From assembly GCA_900110395.1 (NCBI GenBank), contig FODP01000033.1:1-64000 (forward strand): DNA of 64,000 bases, in the 5' to 3' direction. The stretch's first letter is position 1. Every line of letters begins with the position of its first letter. The notes under the pieces were generated by a model. That model did no database searches. It had not been told where the DNA came from and saw nothing but the letters and a program-made list of their open reading frames with translations. A program made the translations under genes and the position numbers. The stretch comes from Rhodospirillales bacterium URHD0017. Its GTDB lineage: Bacteria; Pseudomonadota; Alphaproteobacteria; Reyranellales; Reyranellaceae. Below are positions 24,099 to 32,685 of this stretch, one piece after another.

Positions 24099-24586
24099 GC
24101 CGTCGGATTGAGGCGCCAGATGGCGATGTTGAGCACGGTGGCGAAGGCCACCCAGGCGAGATACGGCAGCATCAGCAGCCCGGCCCAGCGGTCGATGGGG
24201 CGGAAGGCGAGCGTGGTCACCGCCACGCCGACATCGAGCACGACGATGGTCGCCAGCGCGGCGCCGATCTTCTCCAGGCCGAAGAACACCACGGTCCAGC
24301 CGAGCGTGAGCGCAAGCTGCAGGGCGAACAGCGTCAGGGGCCCGCGCCGGGTGTCGCGATCGGCGACGCGCCACACGCGCCAGGCGGCGATGGCCATCAA
24401 CACATAGAGGACCGTCCAGATCGGGCCAAACATGTGGTCTGGCGGCGTGAAGGACGGCTTGGCGAGCTCGGCGTACCAAGTGTCGACGCTGGTCGCCACG
24501 ACCGCGGCGCCCAGCGCACCGATGCCGAGGCAAAGCGCCACGAAGAAGGCCAATGCGATAAGGTCGACGAGGCGGTTGCGCGGCAT
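24095..24586 (-). CDS. tspO: TspO/MBR family tryptophan-rich sensory protein
   Basis: This is a 163-residue protein with five membrane helices. Family motifs are WYAELAKPSFTPPDHMFGPI, WTVLYVLMAIAAWRVWR, ALQLALTLGWTVVFFGLEKI and LLMLPYLAWVAFATVLNIAI followed by W.LNP. TspO binds porphyrins and cholesterol-like ligands, and in alphaproteobacteria modulates tetrapyrrole and photosynthesis gene output under oxygen stress. The gene lies two bases after the DUF1345 gene, so both are likely on one mRNA. The fold is complete, with the usual tryptophans present. Confidence 0.92.
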   Translation of the reverse strand: MPRNRLVDLIALAFFVALCLGIGALGAAVVATSVDTWYAELAKPSFTPPDHMFGPIWTVLYVLMAIAAWRVWRVADRDTRRGPLTLFALQLALTLGWTVVFFGLEKIGAALATIVVLDVGVAVTTLAFRPIDRWAGLLMLPYLAWVAFATVLNIAIWRLNPTA

Positions 24587-24588
24587 TG

Positions 24589-25260
24589 TCAGCTGAGCAG
24601 GCTCGCGCCGACATTGATGGTCAGCGCCAGGACCGCCGTGTTGAAGGCGAAGGCGACGATGCCGTGGACCATCGTCAGATTGCGCATGGCGCGCGAGACC
24701 GTGGCGACGTCGCCGGTCTGCGCCGCGCAGCCGATGACGAAGGAATAATAGAGGAAGTCGCGATAGTCGGGCTCGCGATCGCCGGGGAAAATCAGCCCGC
24801 CCGGGCCATCCTCGTCGGGCCGGTAGTAGACGTTGGCGTAGTGCAAAGTGAAGACGATGTGGGTGAAGGTCCACGACAGGACCACCGTCAGGCCGGTGAT
24901 GAAGATGCCGAGCACCAGAGAATGCTTCGGCGACTGCAGCGTCGGCAATTCGACGGCGATGCAGACGAAGCTTGCCGCGACGCTGGCGATCACCAGCAGC
25001 AGGATCACCCAGTCGCCCTCGTCATTCAGCGCCGCATAGTCGTGGCAATCCTCGACCGTCGAACGGCCGATCATCCACATGATCAGGCTGATGTAGAGCA
25101 GCGCCGTCAGGTCCCAGGCCAGGATGAAGCGCGTTGCCCACCGGAAGTCGTTGGGCAGCAGTGCCAACAGGATCAGGCCGGCCACAGTCGATGCCAGCAG
25201 GCGCTTGCGGCCGATGATGAAGCGAAAGGTGCGCCAGTCGCGATACGTGCCCGAAGCCAT
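24589..25260 (-). CDS. DUF1345 membrane protein
   Basis: This is a 223-residue membrane protein with five or six helices. DUF1345 features include RFILAWDLTALLYISLIMWM, DWVILLLVIASVAASFVCI, FTHIVFTLHYANVYY and DYRDFLYYSFVIGCAAQTGD, where the last two motifs are the most conserved. The function is unknown. Homologues are widespread in proteobacteria and cyanobacteria, and many lie near stress or lipid genes. The ATG at 25260 is preceded by AAGGAGAC. It is the first gene of a two-gene unit with TspO, and is divergent from the TRIC channel gene. Confidence 0.88.
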   Translation of the reverse strand: MASGTYRDWRTFRFIIGRKRLLASTVAGLILLALLPNDFRWATRFILAWDLTALLYISLIMWMIGRSTVEDCHDYAALNDEGDWVILLLVIASVAASFVCIAVELPTLQSPKHSLVLGIFITGLTVVLSWTFTHIVFTLHYANVYYRPDEDGPGGLIFPGDREPDYRDFLYYSFVIGCAAQTGDVATVSRAMRNLTMVHGIVAFAFNTAVLALTINVGASLLS

Positions 25261-25324
25261 GTCGTCTCCTTCGGTGCACTCTGCCATTTCGGGACGGCGG
25301 TGCAATCGGTGTAGTGTTCCGGTC

Positions 25325-25942
25325 ATGCTGTTCGATGCGCTGGATCTCGGCGCCACCTTCGTGTTCGCCATCAGCGGCGCCACCCAGGGCGTGCGCAAGC
25401 GGCTCGACCTCTTCGGCGTGCTGGTCGTCGCCTGGGCCGCCGGCGTGGCCGGCGGCATCGCCCGCGACCTGCTGATCGGCGCCGTGCCGCCGGCCGCGAT
25501 CGCCCATTGGCGCTACTTTGCCATCACCATCGCCGCCGGGCTGGTCGGCTTCTTTGCCTCCGCGCAGATCGCGAAACTGAAGACGCCGGTGCAGCTCTTC
25601 GATGCCGCGGGCCTCTGCCTGTTCGCCGTGACCGGCACCGAGAAGGCGCTGGCCTTCGGGCTCAACCCGTTCGTGGCGGCCGTCCTGGGCATGATCACCT
25701 GCATCGGCGGCGGCGTCGCCCGCGACCTCCTGACGCTCGAGATCCCGACGGTGCTCAGGGCCGAGCTCTATGCCGTCGCGGCCCTCGCGGGGGCGGGCTC
25801 GATCGCGCTGGGCTTCGTGCTCCACCTGCCACCTGTTCCCGTCATGATCTTCGGGGCCGGGCTGTGCCTGTTCCTGAGGCTGATGTCGCTCTATCGCGGC
25901 TGGCGGCTGCCTTCAAGTAAGTCTTCTAAAGAGACTGACTAA
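25325..25942 (+). CDS. Trimeric intracellular cation (TRIC) channel / UPF0126 family protein
   Basis: This is a 205-residue membrane protein with seven helices in two inverted three-helix repeats. Each repeat has a GG-type kink: ISGATQGVRKRLDLFGVLVV with GGIARDLLIG, and CLFAVTGTEKALAFGLNPF with CIGGGVARDLLT. This paired GGxxRD pattern defines the bacterial TRIC (YadS/YicG) family, K+-permeable homotrimeric channels. The C-terminus is short and polar. It is divergent from DUF1345 across 64 bases and precedes pyrE by 103 bases. Confidence 0.9.
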   Translation: MLFDALDLGATFVFAISGATQGVRKRLDLFGVLVVAWAAGVAGGIARDLLIGAVPPAAIAHWRYFAITIAAGLVGFFASAQIAKLKTPVQLFDAAGLCLFAVTGTEKALAFGLNPFVAAVLGMITCIGGGVARDLLTLEIPTVLRAELYAVAALAGAGSIALGFVLHLPPVPVMIFGAGLCLFLRLMSLYRGWRLPSSKSSKETD

Positions 25943-26045
25943 CTTCGATAGCCCGCCAAACACTGTCGTGCTTGCCGGTCCTGTGTATGGACGCTAAACA
26001 CACGACCGTCATTTTGTCGCAAGCCGATCGGGGGAAAGGCAGTCA

Positions 26046-26828
26046 ATGGCGACGAAGAAGAAGAGCAAGACGCCGGCCGCTGAACCTCTGCACAAGCCGG
26101 CCAACAAGTTGAACGGCAAGGCAATTTCGGCTCGGGCCAGCGGCACGACCGAAGCCCGGGATACCGCGCGCCTGCTGCTGGAGATCGAGGCCATCCACTG
26201 CCGGCCGGAGAACCCGTACATCTTCACCTCGGGCCGGGCGAGCCCGGTCTACATCGACTGCCGGAAACTGATTTCCTACCCCGAGGCGCGCGCCAAGATC
26301 ATGAGCCATGCGCTCAAGGCCATCGATCGCGACATCGGCTGGAACAAGATCGACGTGGTGGCGGGCGGCGAGACCGCCGGCATCCCGTTCGCGGCGTTCC
26401 TGGCGGCGCTGGCCAAGAAGCCGATGATCTACGTACGCAAGCAGCCCAAGGGCTTTGGCCGCATGGCCCAGATCGAGGGCGACCTGAAACCCGGCAAGCG
26501 GGTGCTGCTGGTCGAGGACCTCGCCACCGACGGCGGCAGCAAGCTGGTCTTCATCGAAGCGCTGAAAAAAGCCGAAGCGAAGGTTGCCGACTGTTTCGTC
26601 ATCTTCCACTACGGCATCTTCCCGCAGAGCGTCGAGATGCTGGCCGCGGGCGGCGTCAAGCTGCATGCGCTGGCCACCTGGTGGGACGCACTGGAGGCGG
26701 CGGCAAAGCACAAGTATTTCGACGAGAAGGGCCTCAGCGAGACGCGCGCCTTCCTCGAGGCGCCGGAGCAATGGTCGGCCAATCACGGCGGCCGCCCACC
26801 CGCGCCGCGGCCGATGCTGGGGCGGTGA
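26046..26828 (+). CDS. pyrE: Orotate phosphoribosyltransferase
   Basis: This is a 260-residue type I phosphoribosyltransferase that forms OMP from orotate and PRPP in pyrimidine synthesis. The PRPP motif VLLVEDLATDGGSK begins at residue 153. The substrate hood contains YIFTSGRASPVYIDCRK and the catalytic-loop region VRKQPKGFGRMAQIEGDLKP. The first 35 residues are Lys/Ala-rich (ATKKKSKTPAAEP) and lie outside the normal fold, a frequent alphaproteobacterial extension. The start with GGGGGAAAGGC upstream fits. The C-terminus extends past the fold with a proline-rich tail. Confidence 0.92.
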   Translation: MATKKKSKTPAAEPLHKPANKLNGKAISARASGTTEARDTARLLLEIEAIHCRPENPYIFTSGRASPVYIDCRKLISYPEARAKIMSHALKAIDRDIGWNKIDVVAGGETAGIPFAAFLAALAKKPMIYVRKQPKGFGRMAQIEGDLKPGKRVLLVEDLATDGGSKLVFIEALKKAEAKVADCFVIFHYGIFPQSVEMLAAGGVKLHALATWWDALEAAAKHKYFDEKGLSETRAFLEAPEQWSANHGGRPPAPRPMLGR

Positions 26829-26862
26829 CAGCCAACTAATGTCATGCGACGGTGCGGCGGAC

Positions 26863-28509
26863 ATGATCCGCCGCATTCTTTTTGTGCTTCTTGCGCTCAC
26901 CGCGCTCGCCGGTCCTGCGCGCGCCAAGGACGAGCTTGTGCTGGGCATGACCCAGTCGCCCGGCACCTGGAACCCGCTGATCAGCTCGATGCTGGCCAAG
27001 TCGCTGATCAGCAACATGACCAGCCGGCCGCTCACCGCCTGGAACGCCGACTGGAAGCACGTGTGCCTCGCCTGCACCGAGGTGCCGACCATCGAGAACG
27101 GCAAGGCGCGCGTGATCGACCTGCCCGACGGCAAGAAGGGCATGGAGGTCGACCTCGAGCTGCGCGACCTGAAATGGGGCGATGGCACCCCGGTCACCGC
27201 CAAGGACGTGGCCTTCACCCTGGAGGTCGGCCGCCATCCCCTGTCCGGCGTGGCCTCGTCTGAAGCCTATCGGCGCATCATCAAGTTCGACGCCAAGGAC
27301 GATCGCCGCTTCACCATGACGATCGACCGCGTCACCTTCGACTACAACCGCATGGGCTTGAGCCTCCTGCCGGCGCACATCGAGAAGCCGATCTTCGACG
27401 CCAACCCCGCCGAGTACCGCAATAAGACCGCCTTCGACACCAACTCGACCAATCCCGGCCTGTTCTTCGGCCCGTTCCGCATCGTCGAGATCACGCCGGG
27501 CAGCCGCATCGTCCTCGAGCAGAACCCGACCTGGACCGGCGAGAAGCCGCACTTCAAGCGCATCGTCGTCAAGATCATCGAGAACACCGCGGCGCTCGAG
27601 GCCAACCTGCTGTCGGGCAACGTCGACTACGTGCTGGGCGAGCTCGGGCTCTCGCTCGACCAGGTGCTGGCCTTCGAGAAGCGCCATAAAGACAAGTACA
27701 ACTTCATCTACAAGCCGGCGCTGATCTACGAGCACATCGACACCATGCTCGACAACAAGCTCCTGGAAGATCGCCGTGTGCGCCAGGCGATCCTCACGGC
27801 GATCGACCGCAAGGCGATCTCGGAGAAGCTGTTCGACGGCAAGAACCCGATCGCCGACGGGCCGATCAGCCCGCTCGATCCGATGTTCACGCCCAACACC
27901 AAGCATTACCCCTACGACCCCGCCGCCGCCCGCAAGCTTCTGGACGAAGCGGGCTTCTCCGACATCAGGAACGGCGTGCGTCACAACGCCAAGGGCGATC
28001 GCCTGTCGCTGGAGATCACCACCACCGCCGGCAACCGCGTGCGCGAGCTGGTGACGCAGGTGATCCAGAGCCAGCTGCGCCAGGTCGGCATAGAGCTGCG
28101 CATCAAGGCCGAGCCGCCGCGCGTCTTCTCCGAGGCGCTGAACCGCCGCCAGTTTCCCGCGCTCGCCATGTATGCCTGGGTGCAGTCGCCCGAGGGCGTG
28201 CCGCGCACGCTGCTCTATTCCACCGAGGTGCCGACGGCCGAGAATGCCTGGAGCGGCCAGAACTATCCGGGCTATCGCAACCCCGCCATGGACGCCGCCC
28301 TCGACGGCGCCGAGCGCGAGCTCGATTTCGACAAGCGCCGCGCGCTGTTCGCCGACATCCAGCGCATCCACGCCGAGGACCTGCCGGTGCTGCCGATGTT
28401 CTTCCGCGTCGATCCCTTCGTCATCCCCAAGCCGCTCAAGGGAGTGACGCCGACCGGCCACCTCAACAGCTCGACCCTGTGGATCGAGCAGTGGCGCTGG
28501 GAGAACTAG
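26863..28509 (+). CDS. Peptide/nickel-type ABC transporter substrate-binding protein
   Basis: This is a 548-residue family-5 solute-binding protein with a signal peptide (RRILFVLLALTALAGPARA). Motifs are ELRDLKWGDGTPVTAKDVAF, GPFRIVEITPGSRIVLEQNP, DRRVRQAILTAIDRKAISEK and PYDPAAARKLLDEAGF. It captures an oligopeptide or similar solute in the periplasm. An in-frame ATG at 26839 would add eight residues; 26863 gives the better signal peptide. The operon continues with a GNAT enzyme starting on the next base and two permeases. No ATPase is encoded, so ATPases would have to come from elsewhere. Confidence 0.9.
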   Translation: MIRRILFVLLALTALAGPARAKDELVLGMTQSPGTWNPLISSMLAKSLISNMTSRPLTAWNADWKHVCLACTEVPTIENGKARVIDLPDGKKGMEVDLELRDLKWGDGTPVTAKDVAFTLEVGRHPLSGVASSEAYRRIIKFDAKDDRRFTMTIDRVTFDYNRMGLSLLPAHIEKPIFDANPAEYRNKTAFDTNSTNPGLFFGPFRIVEITPGSRIVLEQNPTWTGEKPHFKRIVVKIIENTAALEANLLSGNVDYVLGELGLSLDQVLAFEKRHKDKYNFIYKPALIYEHIDTMLDNKLLEDRRVRQAILTAIDRKAISEKLFDGKNPIADGPISPLDPMFTPNTKHYPYDPAAARKLLDEAGFSDIRNGVRHNAKGDRLSLEITTTAGNRVRELVTQVIQSQLRQVGIELRIKAEPPRVFSEALNRRQFPALAMYAWVQSPEGVPRTLLYSTEVPTAENAWSGQNYPGYRNPAMDAALDGAERELDFDKRRALFADIQRIHAEDLPVLPMFFRVDPFVIPKPLKGVTPTGHLNSSTLWIEQWRWEN

Positions 28510-29082
28510 GTGCTGAAGCCCGTGCTCGACGGCCGGTTCGTGCGGCTGGAGCCGCTCGAGGAGCGCCATCGCGAGGCGATCCGGCCAGCCGCGCAGTACC
28601 CGGAGATCTTCACCGTCACCGGCAATGCCTACGGGCCGAACTACGATCCGTACTTCGACAATGCGTTCAAGCGTAGCGACGGCGTGCACGAGATCGCCTT
28701 CGCGGTGCTCCTGAAAACCGAGAACCGCCATGTCGGCATGACGCGCTATCTCAACATCGAGGAGTCGCACAAGCGGCTGGAGATCGGCTCGACATGGTAT
28801 ACGCCGTCGGCCTGGGGCGGCACGGTCAATCCCGAGTGCAAGCTGCTGCTGATGCGCCACGCCTTCGAGGCAGTGAAATTCCACCGTGTCGAGTACAAGA
28901 CCGATGTGCGCAACGCCAGAAGCCGCGCCGCCATCCTGAAGCTCGGCGCCACCCAGGAAGGCATCTTCCGCAAGCACATGATCATGCCGGACGGCCATGT
29001 CCGCGATTCGGTCTTCTTCTCGATCGTCGACTCCGACTGGCCCGCGGTGAAGGCGGGATTGGAGAAGCGCCTCCAGCAATGA
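28510..29082 (+). CDS. GNAT family N-acetyltransferase (RimJ/RimL type)
   Basis: This is a 190-residue acetyltransferase beginning at GTG immediately after the stop of the binding-protein gene. Features are FVRLEPLEERHREAIRPAA, HVGMTRYLNIEESHKRLEIG, STWYTPSAWGGTVNPECKLL and HRVEYKTDVRNARSRAAILK with LGATQEGIFRKHM, all typical of RimL-like GNATs that use acetyl-CoA on amino groups of proteins or small molecules. It overlaps the following permease gene by four bases. An acetyltransferase between receptor and permease genes is unusual and may modify the imported compound. Confidence 0.88.
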   Translation: MLKPVLDGRFVRLEPLEERHREAIRPAAQYPEIFTVTGNAYGPNYDPYFDNAFKRSDGVHEIAFAVLLKTENRHVGMTRYLNIEESHKRLEIGSTWYTPSAWGGTVNPECKLLLMRHAFEAVKFHRVEYKTDVRNARSRAAILKLGATQEGIFRKHMIMPDGHVRDSVFFSIVDSDWPAVKAGLEKRLQQ

Positions 29083-30056
29083 GCCGTTACCTCGCCAGCC
29101 GGGCCGTCCAGACCGCCATCACCCTCGCGCTGATGAGCTTCGTGGTCTACCTGCTGATCGGCCTGATGCCGGGCGATCCCATCGACATGATGATCGCGGG
29201 CGACCCCAACATGCGCAGCGAGGACGCCGCCCGCCTGCGTGCGGTCTACGGCCTCGACAAGCCCCTGCTCGAACGCTACGCGGCCTGGGCCTGGCAGGCG
29301 CTGCACGGCAACTTCGGCTATTCGCGTACTTTCAGCCAGCCGGTGCTCGCGGTGCTGTGGCCGCGCCTCATCAACACCTTCGTGCTGGCCGGCATCGCCT
29401 TCGTCATCGCCGTCGCCATCGCGCTGCCGCTCGGCATCTGGGCGGCAGCGCGGCCGCGCAGCCGCGTCGACTACCTGATCAACCTTCTATGCTTCGGCGG
29501 CATCTCCACCCCGCCCTTCTGGCTCGCCCTGCTGCTGATCACCCTGTTCTCGGTGAAGCTCGGCTGGCTGCCGGCCGGCGGCCAAGCCGACATCCGGCCC
29601 GACACGCCGTGGCTGAGCGGCCTCGGCGACCGCCTGCGCTATCTCGTCCTGCCAGGCACGACGCTCGTGCTGGTGCAGGTCGGCGGCTACACACGCTTCA
29701 TGCGCGGCGCCATGATCGAGGTACTGCGCCAGGACTATATCCGCACCGCGCGCGCCAAGGGCCTGCCCGAGGGCCGTGTGCGCTGGGGCCATGCCTTCGG
29801 CAATGCGCTGGCGCCCGTGCTCACCATCCTGGCGCTGTCGTTCGGCGGGCTGTTCTCGGGCGCGCTGATCACCGAGACCATGTTCGCCTGGCCGGGGGTG
29901 GGCAAGGCGATCTACCAGGCCATTCTGGACAACGACTACAATCTCGCCCTGGTCGGCCTGCTGATCGCCACGCTCGCCACAATGCTCGGCAACCTCCTGG
30001 CCGACCTCGCCTACGCCTGGGTCGATCCGCGCGTGTCGATCGAGCAGAGCGCATGA
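29079..30056 (+). CDS. Peptide-type ABC transporter permease (DppB family)
   Basis: This is a 325-residue inner-membrane protein with six helices. It has the DppB N-terminal helix (TAITLALMSFVVYLLIGLMP GDP-type end), the periplasmic segment with YGLDKPLLERYAAW and GYSRTFSQPV, and the cytoplasmic EAA loop around EVLRQDYIRTARAKGLPEG. The last helices include ITETMFAWPGVGKAIYQAIL. It pairs with the following DppC-type subunit to form the channel for the receptor encoded upstream. Its start overlaps the GNAT gene (ATGA) and its end overlaps the next gene. Confidence 0.92.
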   Translation: MSRYLASRAVQTAITLALMSFVVYLLIGLMPGDPIDMMIAGDPNMRSEDAARLRAVYGLDKPLLERYAAWAWQALHGNFGYSRTFSQPVLAVLWPRLINTFVLAGIAFVIAVAIALPLGIWAAARPRSRVDYLINLLCFGGISTPPFWLALLLITLFSVKLGWLPAGGQADIRPDTPWLSGLGDRLRYLVLPGTTLVLVQVGGYTRFMRGAMIEVLRQDYIRTARAKGLPEGRVRWGHAFGNALAPVLTILALSFGGLFSGALITETMFAWPGVGKAIYQAILDNDYNLALVGLLIATLATMLGNLLADLAYAWVDPRVSIEQSA

Positions 30057-30976
30057 GCGACATCGCCACCCGCCCCTCCGCCCGTCCGGGCTGGCTGGTG
30101 TGGACCCGCCTGATGCGCCATCGTCTGGCGCTGGCCTCGCTGATCTTCCTGCTGGTCCTGCTCGTCCTGTCGCTCGCCGCCCCCTGGATCGCCGACTGGC
30201 GCGGCGTCGATCCCACGGCGACCGACCTCTTCCGTCGCTTCGAATCGCCCTCGCCCGAGCATTGGCTGGGCACCGACGATCTTGGCCGCGATCTCTTCCA
30301 GCGCCTGCTCGACGGCGGCCGCGTATCGCTGCTGGTCGGCATTTCGGGCGCGCTCCTCTCGGCGATCATCGGCGCGCTGATCGGCGTGGTGGCAGGCTAT
30401 CTCGGCGGCCGGCTCGATGCCGTGCTGATGCGCGTCACCGATGGGGTGATCGCACTGCCCATGCTGCCGCTCCTGATCGTGCTCGCCGCCGTCGACCCGC
30501 GCAAGATCGGCGTGCCGGTCGAGCTCGCGCAGTCCGAGACCTTCTCGCTCTATCGCATCGTCTTCATCGTCTCGCTGACCGGCTGGACGACCGTAGCGCG
30601 CCTGGTGCGCGCCGAGACGCTGTCGCTGAAGGCCCGCGACTTCACGCGCGCCGCCAAGGCGCTGGGCGCGCGGCCCGGGCGCATCATGTTCCGCCATATC
30701 CTGCCCAATGCGGCAGGCTCGCTGGTGGTCGCCACGACGCTGTCGATCGGCGCGCTCGTCCTGCTCGAATCGACTCTTTCCTTCCTCGGCCTCGGCACCC
30801 AGCCGCCGGCGGCGAGCTGGGGCAACATGCTGACCGGTGCGCAGGAATTGCTGCAGCAGGCGCCGGTGCTCGCCCTGCTGCCCGGCCTGTTGATCTTCGT
30901 GACGGTCATCGCCTTCAATTTTCTGGGCGACGGGCTGCAGGACGCGCTCGACCCGCGCAGCGAACGGCGATCGTAA
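30053..30976 (+). CDS. Peptide-type ABC transporter permease (DppC family)
   Basis: This is a 307-residue inner-membrane protein with six helices. Family signs are HWLGTDDLGRDLFQRLLDGG, RVSLLVGISGALLSAIIGAL, the EAA loop around KARDFTRAAKALGARPGRIM and LPNAAGSLVV, LLESTLSFLGLGTQPPAASW and FNFLGDGLQDALDPRSERRS at the end. It forms the heterodimeric channel with the DppB-type subunit, whose gene it overlaps by four bases. No dppD/dppF-type ATPase follows. The complete dpp-type operon at 55903-61732 encodes two ATPases that could in principle be shared. Confidence 0.92.
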   Translation: MSDIATRPSARPGWLVWTRLMRHRLALASLIFLLVLLVLSLAAPWIADWRGVDPTATDLFRRFESPSPEHWLGTDDLGRDLFQRLLDGGRVSLLVGISGALLSAIIGALIGVVAGYLGGRLDAVLMRVTDGVIALPMLPLLIVLAAVDPRKIGVPVELAQSETFSLYRIVFIVSLTGWTTVARLVRAETLSLKARDFTRAAKALGARPGRIMFRHILPNAAGSLVVATTLSIGALVLLESTLSFLGLGTQPPAASWGNMLTGAQELLQQAPVLALLPGLLIFVTVIAFNFLGDGLQDALDPRSERRS

Positions 30977-31051
30977 ACTGGCACCCGCAGCGGTCGTGAC
31001 GGAACCCGAGACTCCGACGCGCGTTGCGCTTCCTAAACCCAAGGAAGGCCA

Positions 31052-31597
31052 ATGAACCGACCCCTCTCGCCCCTGTCCCTGCTCGCAGCCTGTGGATTGG
31101 CGCTCGCCGCCGCCTGCGCTCCGCAATTAGCCGAGAAGAAGAAGCCCACCAACGATTACCAGGCGGCGGCGGCCAGCTTGGCACCGCCGGCCAATCTGCG
31201 TTCGGTTTGCTACAACGACGCCGACCTCACTGCCTTCAGGGTGCGTATGGTCCAGCAGCAGCTCGTCGTCGGCGCCCTGCAATGCAAGGGCCCCGACGGC
31301 AAGGCCTACCTCGACGACGAGTACGCGGCGTTCGTCAAGAAGTTCACCCCTGAGCTGTCGAGCAACGCCACCGAGCTGAAATCCCTGGTGAGCCGCAAGA
31401 AGGCCAACCTCGACGTCATGGTGACCGAGATCGCCAATCGCACGGCGCAACGGCCGACCCTGGACCCGGCCTTCTGTTCGCGCCACCAGCGCGCGTTCGA
31501 CTGGGCCTTGCTGACCGAGGTGACGACGCTGACCCAGGTCCCCGCCCCTTACGATCTCGGACCGGAGATGAGGGTTTTTCCCTGCCCGAAGGGCTAA
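31052..31597 (+). CDS. Hypothetical lipoprotein
   Basis: This is a 181-residue protein with a lipoprotein signal: a hydrophobic stretch ending in LALAAAC, giving a lipobox Cys near residue 22. The mature part is rich in Lys, Ala and Leu, with three further cysteines (VCYND, LQCKGPDG, FCSRHQ) and a last one in VFPCPKG at the C-terminus. It is predicted to be mainly helical and tethered in the envelope. AAGGAAGG lies before the ATG. It follows the ABC operon by 75 bases and converges on the dioxygenase gene. I recognise no family. Confidence 0.7.
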   Translation: MNRPLSPLSLLAACGLALAAACAPQLAEKKKPTNDYQAAAASLAPPANLRSVCYNDADLTAFRVRMVQQQLVVGALQCKGPDGKAYLDDEYAAFVKKFTPELSSNATELKSLVSRKKANLDVMVTEIANRTAQRPTLDPAFCSRHQRAFDWALLTEVTTLTQVPAPYDLGPEMRVFPCPKG

Positions 31598-31605
31598 AGT
31601 TCGCG

Positions 31606-32613
31606 CTACTCGGCCGCGACGGGCTCGCCTTCGCGGATCCAGCTCCGCTTCTCGCCTTCATAGATCTTGCCCGGATTGCCGCGCACGGTGGTGCGCCACA
31701 TCATGCGCTGCTCGCTGTCGCCGTCGTACCAGGTCGCGGCGTGGACTAGGCAGCGATTGTCCCACACCACCAGGTCGCCGACGGTCCATTCGTGGACGTA
31801 GACAAACTCCGGCCGGGTGTAGTGCGCCATCAGCTCGTCGAGCAGCGCCGCGCCCGCGCCGCGCGGTCCCGGCTCCATGCCGACGAACGGGCCATCGACC
31901 CAGTCCATCTGGCCCCATTCGCAGACATAGAGCGCGGGCTTGCCGGTGACCGGATGGCGGCGCACGACCGGCTGCGGCTGCGAGCGCGCCGTCGGCGCCT
32001 GCTCGATGTCGGTCCGGCCGGCGAGCGCGCCCTCGCGCGAGCGCGCCGTGCCGGGCTGGCAATGCAGGCCCTGCAACCCGTCGACCTTGGCCTTGAGAGG
32101 CGGCGGCAGGGCCGCGTAGGCCGCCGTGCCGTCGGCGAACAGCGTCTGGCCGCGGTCGCGCGCCACCGGCGTCACGGCATAGAACAACGAGATGTCGGGC
32201 GGCGGCCGGCGATAGCTCTGGTCGGTGTGCCAGCCCTTGCGATGGGGATACTGCACCGGCAGGCGTCCGTCGGCGGTCACCGGCGGATCGGGTCGCCGCG
32301 GCGGCTTGCGGTTGACCGGCGCCATGTTCGATACCAGGAAGATCTCCGGTACCGTCATGTGCACCGAGCTGCGCTGCGTAAGCGTGTAACGGTAATCCTC
32401 GACCTCCGGTCCGAAGGCGCGGCTCAACGCCACCAGCAGCTCGGGCGTCTCGGCAATCTGCTGGAGGCCTGGGATCAGCATCAGGCCGTTGGCCTGCGCC
32501 AGCACGGCGGGCAGGCCTTCGGGGATGCCCTGCGACAGCGGCTTCGTCAGGCGAACCGTCGCGCCGAAGCCAGCGCCGGGCAGAGGCATGGTGACGTCGA
32601 AGGCTGCGGACAT
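31606..32613 (-). CDS. TauD/TfdA-family Fe(II)/2-oxoglutarate dioxygenase
   Basis: This is a 335-residue enzyme. The iron ligands are visible: HxD in GWHTDQSYRRPP and the distal His in NRCLVHAATWYDGD, with the 2-oxoglutarate-binding Arg in RMMWRTTVRG. The middle has GQTLFADGTAAYAALPPPL. The family hydroxylates substrates such as taurine, aryloxyacetates or alkyl sulfates using O2. The substrate here is not readable. It ends close to the convergent lipoprotein gene and is divergent from the aspartoacylase-like gene, 72 bases away. Confidence 0.9.
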   Translation of the reverse strand: MSAAFDVTMPLPGAGFGATVRLTKPLSQGIPEGLPAVLAQANGLMLIPGLQQIAETPELLVALSRAFGPEVEDYRYTLTQRSSVHMTVPEIFLVSNMAPVNRKPPRRPDPPVTADGRLPVQYPHRKGWHTDQSYRRPPPDISLFYAVTPVARDRGQTLFADGTAAYAALPPPLKAKVDGLQGLHCQPGTARSREGALAGRTDIEQAPTARSQPQPVVRRHPVTGKPALYVCEWGQMDWVDGPFVGMEPGPRGAGAALLDELMAHYTRPEFVYVHEWTVGDLVVWDNRCLVHAATWYDGDSEQRMMWRTTVRGNPGKIYEGEKRSWIREGEPVAAE

Positions 32614-32685
32614 CGGTCTTCCTCCTGAGCTTTCATCCTAGCGCGTTCTCGCCCAAGATCGATGCAGAGTTGGGGCCAAACAGGA

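Noticed and set aside
22494..24614. A 706-codon minus-strand frame across the MFS transporter and TspO genes
   Set aside because: The TspO part belongs to another frame, and the remainder is the antisense of a clear 14-helix transporter.
25972..26000. Promoter-like TTGCCG / TAAACA pair with 17-base spacing upstream of pyrE
   Set aside because: Only four and three positions match the consensus boxes. In high-GC DNA this is too weak to annotate.
26842..29079. A 745-codon open frame on the minus strand opposite the peptide receptor and GNAT genes
   Set aside because: It mirrors two clearly identified plus-strand genes, has composition-driven residues (Leu, Arg, His, Asp, Ala in runs) and no recognisable domain. 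It is a high-GC antisense shadow.
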